From NCBI GenBank assembly GCA_019918135.1, contig WBZZ01003904.1, positions 20,001-65,000 on the forward strand: a stretch of DNA of 45,000 nucleotides, read 5' to 3'. This document shows, in pieces, positions 36,644 through 45,000 of this stretch (the first letter of the stretch is position 1; each line of letters opens with the position of its first letter). The stretch is from Paulinella micropora (lineage: Eukaryota; Cercozoa; Imbricatea; Euglyphida; Paulinellidae). The notes under the pieces are model-generated. The model saw nothing but the letters and a program-made list of their open reading frames with translations, did no database searches and was not told where the DNA came from. The translations under genes were made by a program, and so were the position numbers.

Positions 36644-37492
36644 GTACCCTCCCAGTTTTTTATGGCGGAACTTCGTTTCCGACATAATACGCTTTGAACT
36701 GATTTCTTTTCTGACTAAGATTCGTTTAGAGTTATGTATGAAGATACATCAACCCACGAATTAGCCTTATAAAACAACAATGATACTTGCCCCGGTACCA
36801 ATCGTATATATACTCTAGCACATTCAGTATCTATATTAAAATCTTCCTCTTTCTTCTGTCGATAAGATATTTGTGCAATATGTCCAAGTATAATGTCTTA
36901 TGGTTGAGTAATAATGTAATGTCGCCATTTCCATATATATGTAATAACCGGTCGTCGGTTTCCATATATATGTAATAACCGGTCGTCGGTTTCCATAAAT
37001 ACATTACTTTTTGTGAAGACATACCCTTGTATAAATCGGTATCATTTAATATAGTGTCAGGTGATCAAGTCTGACGACTATATCCGAAGTTGGGTTGAGT
37101 GCGCCCTGACCTTGCGATATGCCGATACAAGTAGAGATCGATGGAATCCGGTGTAGCAGTTCATGTTATTAAAATATATCAGTTCTTGATTAGACTGTAG
37201 AGTCTTTAATGAGATCATCATTCTGGTACTAATGCGGGTCGTATCCAGGAAACACCATCGCTCACTCAAATAGCGATCCCGTAACGGTGCTGTTTCGTGG
37301 CCGTCTCGTCTGTCTCTGCCGAAGCAAGAGAATAGAATGCCTATTTTTTGTCAGCTGTGTCTTGTTAATCTCTAGAAGAATGAATGCTGTAGTAGCTTTA
37401 ATATCTAAGTAAGGTTGTCGGGACGATATTGGATCAATGCTATGTTCGCAATCGATCAGGTCCACAATCCTTCTAGAGAAAAAAAATATTTA
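36644..37492 (-). other. Ty3 copy 2, 3' noncoding region with tandem repeat
   Basis: About 850 bp homologous in parts to the copy 1 3' region. It lacks the 280-bp inverted-repeat insertion but has its own 31-bp tandem duplication (36,928-36,958 and 36,959-36,989), each unit containing the palindrome AACCGGTCGTCGGTT. Confidence 0.7.
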
Positions 37493-40400
37493 CTATAGAC
37501 GCCGTTTACGCGCGCGGACTCCTTTACCTGGTGGAGGACCTCCAACCAAAGTTAAGTCTAAGGTAGACTGTTCGAGGACGTCCCAAATTTTGTGAGGGAT
37601 TGCGCCTTGTGCCAAGTCAAAAGGAATGTCTAGCACCCCTCGTGGTAGTGCTTGTATGGTCCACGCGGTATGATCTTTATCTGTGGGAGATATGGTATCA
37701 TCCCATGTCTCAAGTTTCTTGGTGTCTTTATATACTGGAAGGTATTGTCTTACTTTAGGATCTTCCACTGGATCCAGACTCCTCCAGAAATGTAAGACTG
37801 GTTGTATTATTTGTGCCGCAGTCGAAATTCGATTCGATCGCGTATGGCGTTTGTGAGGTACTGCCATGACTCTCATGAGATATAAATCTGAGAGCGTGTC
37901 ATCGGCTACGTGTTGAGCCGCAGGCCTCACCAAGTAAAAAGCGTCTTTGGTCCATGAAATATGTCCAATCGCATATCCTTCTTTCCAACTAGGGTGAACG
38001 AGAGTGTCATTGCCCGCGCGAGGGTCTTGATCTCCGTCATCGCTCCCCTCTTGATGGACTCCTTGCGAACGTGCCGTCTTTATCGCCTTCCTCGGTCGGT
38101 CGTAGATAAGGTCATTTTGCGCTCTCCTTATTTGCGCCTCCGTGAACTTTCCTTCCGGCACGTTCGACTCCACCCTTTTGCGGGTCTGAGTCCCCGCCGC
38201 GCTTTTGCGGTCGGTGGCCCGCTTGTTCTCCAGCTCAGCTTCCTCCCTCTCCGCAATTGGTGCCCTGTAGGCATCCCGTTCCGAGATATCCTCCTTACGG
38301 ATTGGTGGGACCTCTTTAAAGTCAGCCTCCATCCGTTTGAGTGCTTGATCAACGGACTCATCTTCAAGTAGGAAGGGATCATACTTAATCAGCCTTCGTA
38401 CATTGACTATTTGAACTTTCCCTCTGCCCCTGGTTTTATAATTCAAAGGCCACATCTGTTCCATGATCTGGTATGGTCCTTTCCAGTGGATGAACAGCTT
38501 CGAGCTGACTCCCTGAGGAACCTGAGGATGGTACAGTAGTACAATATCCCCGACCTGAAATCTGACTTGATCCAGGTGTGCCTGCCTGACACCTTCAGCA
38601 TCAGTCTTCCTGCGCTCTGCCTCCCTATGCGCCTGTACTATTTGCTCCGCCTCCATCTTCGCCCGAAGTCTCACCCCAAACAGCTCATGATCTGCCCATG
38701 AATCTTTTGGGTGCAGCAGGGAGGCTGGGATGGCGGGCTCACGCCCATATACCAATTGGTATGGCGAGACGGAACCTTTTGAACCACCTAACGCTGTAGA
38801 GGGTAGGCCATTCATAGCAAAGGCAAACGAGGATGCTGCCTCCACCCATGCCTTTTGGTTCTCCTTCTTCATACAATATATCTTCAGCGCGGCCTTGAGG
38901 GGTCTATGCACCCGCTCTATCTTGCCGTTCGCTCTGGGGTTATAGGCGGTGACATATTGCCATTTCATGCCGTAATATGCAGATAGCTTGTCGATGACTT
39001 CATTATTAAAGTCAGAGCCTCAATCTGAGCATATTTTTCTCGGCACCCCAATCTGTGAGATGATCCTGTCAATCAACGCCTTGGCTGTTGTTTCGCCCGT
39101 AATGTCTTTGACTGGGACCACCCATACATAGTTGGTGGCTCTGTCTATGGCCGTTAGAAGGTATCTGTAACCTTCCGTCGTGACTGGGAAAGGTCCTACA
39201 TGATCAGTGTGTAAGAACTCGAACATTCCTAAGTGTAAAGTAAAAGTCCCGATCAGGCCAAAATTCGCCTTCAATGGTGTTTTGGATGTCTTGCATGGGA
39301 TGCATGGCCTGTTCATCAATATTCTCCTTCATCTTCTTCCACCAGAATCGTCTCGAAATGAACATATGCATTCTTTGTCGGCCCGGGTGCGCCAGTAGTG
39401 GGCAGTTATGAGCAGCGACAAAAATGATGTGTCTGAGTTTCTCAGGAACCCAGAGAGTCCATTTGTCTGGTTGTGATGCATAGCGCCCGTGTTGGCCTTT
39501 GTACCACAAGAGACCGTCTCTCCACCACATCTCCTTCTGTTGCTCCTTAATCTCCTTCGTCATTTTCAGCTCGTTCGGGTTCTTGTATAGCTGTATTAGC
39601 TCTTTGAACTCCGGATCGAGAGCCTGTTGCTGTCTCCATGCAGTGGGTGAGGCTATGTGGATAGTCCCATCCTCTAGCTGCACTCCTATCCTCTCAGAGT
39701 TTTCGTCTAACTCCTCCTTGTTCTCCTGCGGGGGTTCCGCATATGCTTCTTGTTTAATCTCTTCTTGTTTTATCTCCGCCTTCATATTCTCATATGCTTC
39801 ATAGGACCACAGCATCCTCGAGGACATGTGCTGTACAACATATCCCATGATCCGGACCTTGCGGGCTATGACGTAGACCCGATCGGTTATATCGGACCCC
39901 TCTCGCCATCTGCATCGACTCGATATGATGCACTTCGTATGTGCAGTCTGGGGATAGATCCTCCATTTCTGCTGATGATACGAGAGCTGCCACTTCTGAG
40001 TGAAACTCTAGCCTGGAGAGGCTGTCAGCGACAACATTTCGCTTGCCGGGTAGATGGACCATTGTAAAATTGAAACATGACAAGAATGCCTGCAATCTCG
40101 CTAGATGGCCAGTCTGTTCATGATTCATCAGCCATAGTAAATTCTGGTGATCAGTCCTTACTATAAACTGAGGTCCACCCCATAAATACTCTCTCAACCG
40201 TTTGAGGGCCCAGACCACCGCCAGTGCCTCTCTCTGTCTCGTACAATAGTTTCGCTCCGCTGAGCACAACTTTCTACTTATAAACATGATCGGGCGCAAC
40301 TTTTTCTCCTCATCTTCCTGTTGTAAGACTGCGCCGATCGCGAACTTTGATGCGTCTGTGTCGACTACGAATTGCTTCGAAAAGTCGGGCATCATCAGCA

Positions 40401-42335
40401 CGAGTCCGCCATCCTTCGGATCTTTGTAGATGAGATCTTTGAGCGTGTTGTACGCTTCTAAGGCTTCATCATCCCACTTCTCAAAATCACCGAAGTCGAT
40501 CATTCTCTCCAACTTAGCCCGAGTTGCACCCCAATTGGGTATGAACTGGCTGTAATATTGCGCCATCGCAAGAAATGAGTGCAGCTCTGTGCGATTCTTC
40601 GGCCTCTGTCGGCTCATGATCTCCTCCCTCTTCTCTTTGGATATCGAGACTCTATTGTAAGAGATTTCGTACCCCAAATATGTCACGCTTGTCTTTGCGA
40701 GTTGACATTTCTTCAAATTACATTTCAGGCCAAATAGTTTGATACGCCTGAAAATGTCTGTTAGATGGTCGATGTGCTCTTCCATCGTATTGGAGTACAC
40801 GATAATGTCATCGATGTAACAAAATGCGTACTCTCCCGCCTTCTGTCCTCTTCTCCTCATGAAACCTCCCTCTGTCTGGTCATTATATTTGCTACTCAGC
40901 ATGCTTTGCATCGCTTTCTGAAAGAGTCCCGGGGCCTGTTTGAGTCCCATCGGAAGTACTTTCCACTGATATATCTCCGTTCCTACTACAAATGCAGTCA
41001 GTCATCTGGACTTTTCATTCAGTGGAATTTGCCAGAAGCCATTCTTCAGATCAATGACTGAGTATAGCTTGGCGTTCCGCAATACTCGCCTTCCTTCTTC
41101 AAGAGTAGGTAATGGATTTCGTTCCTCCTCTAAAATTTTATTGACGCGGGCATAGTCAACCGTTAAGCGCCATTCTCCTCCCGGTTTAGGCACCAGTCTC
41201 GGTTGGGAAACTATTGGAGATGTCGATCTCTCAATGAAATCCTCATCGAGTAACTGCCGCGCTTGTTCTTCTGCGATCTTTGCTTCATGTATACTCAGAT
41301 TTGCCCGTCGTGGCGCCAGTGAAGGCTCAGCACCTGGTATTTTACAAATAACAGCGGTGAAGTCTTCCGGCTTGACACCTCCCGCTTGAGGGGGGTCAAA
41401 AATCATTTTGTTCGCCTTCAATCTCTCTTTCAAAACCTCTTTCTCCTTCTCCGTACCTGCTCCTCCTGCCAATTTCTCGTCTATCGCCGCCTTAAACTCC
41501 TCTGACATTCTCTTGTGATGCTTGAGGGGTGCTCTGTCCTCCAAGCCCAACTCTTCTTCTGATATATCGTCCATTCCCGTTTTTTCATATGTGGCAGTGT
41601 CTGGTTCGTCGTCCTCCGCCAGACCTACCAACATATCTATTAATCTCGCATATTGCAACGGAGCTTTTCGGGTGTAGAAACCATCGAAGCATGTGAACGC
41701 TTGAGGAATCAATTTCAACTTGTCCTGGTCTCTGAGCTTCCGCTTGTATGCACTGCTCTGCTCACGAGTCCCGAGACGACAAGCCACCACTAAGTGTTGC
41801 TTCCGTGAGGGCACCGGTATCGGATGATCAATAAGCCGTCCCGTATCTCCTGCGCCCATATCGCCTTCTCATTGTACGGGAGTATGACCGTATATGGTTT
41901 ATTATTTTCAAAAAGAGTGCGCAGGCACTTTTTCACTTCTGTCAGTGAGCGCGGCCACGTAGGCTCGTCACCCCAGAATTCGGTAATAAAGCTTTTAATA
42001 TCTTCTGTCGGGATATCAGGGAGTCGTCACCTTCTCCTCGGTATAAACTCCTGTCTGTCCTTCTCTTCCACCTTTACGTGAAAGCAATACCCGTTGGTAA
42101 TATATACATCGGCGCCTGCTCCTTCTTCAAATCTCGCCAACGATGGGCACCTTTTCCCCATGCATATAATCTCCTCTTTCCTCTTTTCAATAAGATCGTC
42201 TATCGACTTTTTATCCCATTGTGTAGAGACTGTAGCCGTATAGACCTCCGCCTCTCTCTTGTCTGACAGGTTTGAACCATTTTTAGACACCGCGTCCGTT
42301 GGCATATATGCCTCATATGCGTGTTTAATGGCCAC
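37493..42335 (-). pseudogene. Ty3 copy 2 pol, degenerate
   Basis: From high to low coordinates: N-terminal pol (42,335-42,027, TQWDKKSIDDLIEKRKEE); RT with motif A (41,859-41,002, YSVIDLKNGFWQI); TGA in place of Trp at 41,002; motif B and catalytic YIDD plus RNase H (40,950-39,799, AFCYIDDIIVYS and VVDTDASKFAIG); linker and zinc region in another frame (39,848-39,204); integrase N-core (39,319-39,020); TGA in SD*GSDF; and integrase E region, GPY module and C-terminal tail (38,968-37,493, NGKIERVHR, HWKGPYQIM, LVGGPPPGKGVRARK). The tail matches copy 1 to the last residues. Non-functional as it stands. Confidence 0.88.
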
Positions 42336-42381
42336 CTGTTTCCCTTCCGATGCTACCCCTAGGTGTTGGGCCTCGTATGAG

Positions 42382-42798
42382 TCAATAGCAGAGAGAGTCG
42401 ACAGTATATTCTTCTCCTGGCTCTACGCCGTATATGACTCCTTTGGCGGCGCAATCAATCACTACGTTCATTGTCGCCAGTTGGTCGTACGACAAAAGAA
42501 CAGATCCGTGGTATTCGGGGACAACGTACAAGTCCACTCGATATACTCGTCCGGATTTCAATTTAAAATTTAAAGTGATGATGCCCGTTATATCCGTCCG
42601 ACTACTAACTCCTTTCAAGGTGCCAGATGACTTTTTCATATTAGTTTCTAACCACGCATGGTGTTTCGTAGTAAATTTCCGGCCGACAATATTAATATTC
42701 GCCATAGTATCATTACCAACGTTTATAAAGGTATTTAATGTTTCACAAAAAAGGTTCGTATAGCATAAAGCGTCTGGCCGGTGACTTTTTAAGGCCAA
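42382..42798 (-). pseudogene. Ty3 copy 2 protease-like segment
   Basis: 138 codons: VGNDTMANINIVGRKF, DITGIITLNFKLKSGRVYRV and VVPEYHGSVLLSYDQLATMN align residue for residue with copy 1. The DTM at the retropepsin catalytic position and S in place of G in LLSYD are both kept. The frame is separated from the upstream linker by a one-base shift within a GGA-rich run near 42,840-42,860. Confidence 0.65.
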
Positions 42799-43261
42799 TA
42801 CAAGGAGCTTGTGTTCTAAAATCTGTATCCTTTTCTCGAGGTTCGCCTCCTCCTCCCTTTCCGCCGTTTTTGTAATGTCTTTTTTGGGTATTGTTCACAG
42901 GCGAAGGATGATTGTCCTTGCTTTCTCTGTTTGAGACCGTGAGGAGAGGTTGATGTCCTCCATCCTCCTTGTCTATTGTCTGTCTCGGCAAGTTGATAAG
43001 ATTGATTGCCAGTTCTATTCTTACTTTCTTCGGCTGTGGCTGCGACAGGCCCGCCTGCTTTCTCTTTGCCAGCGCTTTACTCGCCTGCCTATTAGCAGCA
43101 TGCACTGTTTGTTGTCGTGATGGGTGTACTGGTATTGTACTACCTTTGAGTTGGTCTGTGGCCTGCTGTGGGCTCTTAGACTCACTGGTACCCTTGGTTG
43201 GGACCTGCACAACGGTGTATCGTGCAATGCATGTTGTTCTGTTTTCTCCCTCCTTCTCTAG
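42743..43261 (-). pseudogene. Ty3 copy 2 gag-protease linker
   Basis: In phase with gag across the single TGA (43,262-43,264). About 170 codons, basic and disordered (ALAKRKQAGLSQPQPKKVRI). It corresponds to the linker of copy 1 and loses phase before the protease-like segment, so its last about 30 codons are out of frame. Confidence 0.55.
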
Positions 43262-43264
43262 TCA
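43253..43264 (-). promoter_or_regulatory. Candidate UGA readthrough site, copy 2
   Basis: CAA-UGA-CUA-GAG on the minus strand. UGACUAG is the exact core of known cellular and viral readthrough sites. The frame continues after it in phase with gag. Confidence 0.6.
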
Positions 43265-44929
43265 TTGGACTACCTCAAATCTGTTACCTGAGTCGGCATC
43301 AGTGCCGGTAGTGGTTGCGCCTGATGTCGCATAGGCCTGTGGTGCTGAGGAACTCGAGCTTGAGCTCGAGCCGTCTGCCCAGCCCCCATCTCTGTGGTAC
43401 GGGCGCTCTGCGCTGCCGTATCCACCTCGGCCAACCCATCTTCCTCCTCCTCTACCTTGAAATACATCTCCTCCTCTTCTCACAAATCCTCTCTCCCCCC
43501 CGCGAGTGTATGTGCCTCCTGCGAAAGGGGCTCCTCCTCCTCGATTGATTCCTCTCCCTGCTCTTCCTCGTGTTCCACCTCGTCCTCTACTTGCGGCTTC
43601 TATGGCTGCCGTCTTCTGATCATCTCTAGCGAAAAGAGAATTGATCGCGTCAGCTAGTTCGTGGTCATGGTCCGCGACATCCTGCAATTTCCACCCCTGA
43701 TCCTTGCGCAGTCGGCGCAGAACGGCGACGGTGTTGGTTTCGTCCGACCGTACGTTCTTGAGAAGTGTGTTTCGGATGCGGGTGTCCTCGACATCGTGGT
43801 TGTACGGGCATTTCTTATTTGTGTGTTTGAAGCATTGTGCCCGTGCCCACCAACGAATACAAGGTGTGTTAGCTTCACGACTGTTCTCTCTTGGTCGCTT
43901 TCCTAGAGATCGTTGCGTATGTGCGGCTTGCGGTTGAGCAGAAGCCGATGCAGAACCGATCAAGGATGCTGTCTGGCTGTCGAGCCTCTGACAAGCGGTC
44001 ATTACTTCGGTCCACAACATTTTTGGGCTCACGGCCTTAGTCGTGGCCTCAAAGACGCTCATCTCCAAAAAGTTCAAGTGCTTTACCTTGTCGAAGGTTT
44101 TGCAGTCTTGCATGAGCAGTGTGAGCTTATTTTTGTTGTAGACGTGCAAAGCACTGAGGAAATATAGGAGTATGGCTTTGTGGTTATAAAAGAGAGTGTA
44201 CTGGGTGCCCACATTTGTTAAGACAGATGCAAGCTGAGTGACAGACTGCAACTGCTCCGATACTAAGTCGAAAATTTCAAACCCAATCAATGTGCCCGTG
44301 CACAAGTGTTGGTATCCACTTGCCTTAAAGTATCGAATGAGGGCAGCAATGGCCAGAGTACAACTCATCTCTGCATGTCCACCTTTCCTTGCTAGCTCCT
44401 CCTCTCCTCTGTACTTCTCGTAAGTTATACGATCAAAACCAGCTCCAAGGAGGGATCGATCACAGAGATGTTCTAGGACTTCATACTCCTGCTCCACCTC
44501 ACACTGGTTTTGCTGGAAGCATCTGTCCATCTCAGTGAGCTTAGTCATGAGGGTCTTCTCTGTGTCAGCCTCATTTGCAGTGATAGCATAGAGCTTAAGG
44601 CCCCCTCCCCCAATTTTGATTTTAGCTTGGGCTGCCTGCAGCGCCTGCTTTTTCTTCTGGGAGTCAGTCAAGTTAATCACTGTTCCTCCCCCTTGGGGTC
44701 CTCCTCCTGTGGGTCCTCCTCCTGCTTTCTTGGGAGCTGGGTTAGATGTGGTAGGTGGAGCCGTTGGCTGTGGAGCCACCCGTGCTACTGCCATTGCCAC
44801 AGCTATCTTCTCCTTCTGCTCCTTCTCCTCTTTCTGTCTCGTCTCTTCTTCTTTCACCTGTCGTGCTAGATGAGTCACGAACTGTGCAAGCCCTGTGGCA
44901 CTAGAGAGGAAGTGTGCTTTTTCTCTCAT
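43262..44929 (-). CDS. Ty3 copy 2 Gag with CCCH zinc finger and RGG box
   Basis: An intact 555-residue frame despite the broken pol, from ATG 44,929. It shares YQHLCTGTLIGFEIF and a LLYFLSALH core with copy 1, but is far more diverged than RT. It lacks the E/G-rich start and instead has a K/E-rich start and a P/G-rich linker. The zinc finger is CIRWWARAQC followed by C and H (C-x8-C-x7-C-x3-H). The C-terminus is RGG-rich and ends GNRFEVVQ-TGA. Capsid and RNA-binding role as in copy 1. It could still be expressed, because no break is visible. Confidence 0.82.
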   Translation of the reverse strand: MREKAHFLSSATGLAQFVTHLARQVKEEETRQKEEKEQKEKIAVAMAVARVAPQPTAPPTTSNPAPKKAGGGPTGGGPQGGGTVINLTDSQKKKQALQAAQAKIKIGGGGLKLYAITANEADTEKTLMTKLTEMDRCFQQNQCEVEQEYEVLEHLCDRSLLGAGFDRITYEKYRGEEELARKGGHAEMSCTLAIAALIRYFKASGYQHLCTGTLIGFEIFDLVSEQLQSVTQLASVLTNVGTQYTLFYNHKAILLYFLSALHVYNKNKLTLLMQDCKTFDKVKHLNFLEMSVFEATTKAVSPKMLWTEVMTACQRLDSQTASLIGSASASAQPQAAHTQRSLGKRPRENSREANTPCIRWWARAQCFKHTNKKCPYNHDVEDTRIRNTLLKNVRSDETNTVAVLRRLRKDQGWKLQDVADHDHELADAINSLFARDDQKTAAIEAASRGRGGTRGRAGRGINRGGGAPFAGGTYTRGGERGFVRRGGDVFQGRGGGRWVGRGGYGSAERPYHRDGGWADGSSSSSSSSAPQAYATSGATTTGTDADSGNRFEVVQ

Positions 44930-45000
44930 GGAAGACTTATCAGCTCTGTTATTATTTGGGATTGTTGAGAGGGCATTTAATGAGAGTGTGATTCTTTGTG
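44930..45000 (-). other. Ty3 copy 2 leader, truncated by the window
   Basis: 71 bp upstream of gag; no LTR or primer site is reached. Confidence 0.6.

Larger units (their letters stand above)
36426..45000 (-). mobile_element. Ty3-type element, copy 2, decayed, 5' end beyond the window
   Basis: Same lineage as 16,496-26,508, on the opposite strand. 3' LTR, purine tract, pol, protease-like segment and gag are present in the expected order; the 5' LTR and leader would lie past 45,000. Pol is broken by at least two nonsense codons (TGA at 41,002-41,004 where copy 1 has Trp, and TGA at 39,020-39,022 where copy 1 has Arg in SDRGSD) and several frame changes. By eye the RT is close to copy 1, but gag is much more diverged. 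Confidence 0.9.

Noticed and set aside
1..45000. tRNA, rRNA or bacterial operon features
   Set aside because: None was recognised on either strand by eye. A covariance-model scan would be decisive.

Overview
The window is nuclear DNA from a eukaryote, most likely an alga or other protist. It has spliceosomal GT-AG introns, LTR retrotransposons, long simple-sequence tracts and no bacterial operon signals. I cannot name the species. Most of the 45 kb is transposable elements and their debris. Only one gene looks like an intact ordinary host gene.

Layout. (1) 1-5,850: decayed sequence with a repeat-family copy (1-490), an array of four small hairpins with covarying stems (861-998), a minus-strand reverse-transcriptase fragment (2,942-3,712), a duplicated segment (4.3-4.8 kb) and a foldback element (5,150-5,296). 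(2) 5,855-16,495: remains of a minus-strand, intron-containing gene with a DUF7869-like domain (motif VGHTHADVDQ). It is cut by a Ty1/copia element (7,919-15,878) with 348/353-bp LTRs and a 6-bp target-site duplication. The copia LTRs are nearly identical, but its coding region is frameshifted and has lost the RT catalytic YVDD box. (3) 16,496-26,508: an apparently intact Ty3-type LTR retrotransposon with 236/237-bp LTRs. Its gag carries a CCCH zinc finger and RGG box, followed by one in-frame UGA, a protease-like segment, a 70-nt overlap in the -1 frame, and a 1,595-codon RT/RNase H/integrase frame. A 280-bp inverted-repeat element lies in its 3' noncoding region. (4) 26,509-30,990: a diverged LTR fragment, GA-rich tracts, a small unidentified ORF, and about 1.4 kb of (TAATG)n satellite. 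(5) 30,997-32,854: a three-exon host gene for a DUF1769-like protein of about 442 aa with a C-terminal membrane anchor. Both introns consist almost entirely of (GTAT)n microsatellite. (6) 32,855-36,425: a triplicated ~193-bp unit, unidentified sequence, a second copy of the repeat family seen at 1-490, and a strong hairpin. (7) 36,426-45,000, minus strand: a second, decayed Ty3 element of the same lineage, missing its 5' LTR off the right edge.

The most unusual feature is the expression layout of the Ty3 lineage. In both copies gag is separated from the downstream frame by a single in-frame UGA in the context UGA-CU(A/G)-G, which resembles known readthrough contexts. In the intact copy a -1 shift is then needed to enter pol. 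The protease-like segment has DTM where retropepsins have DTG or DSG. The copia element suggests recent mobilisation in trans of a defective copy into a gene that may already have been decaying.
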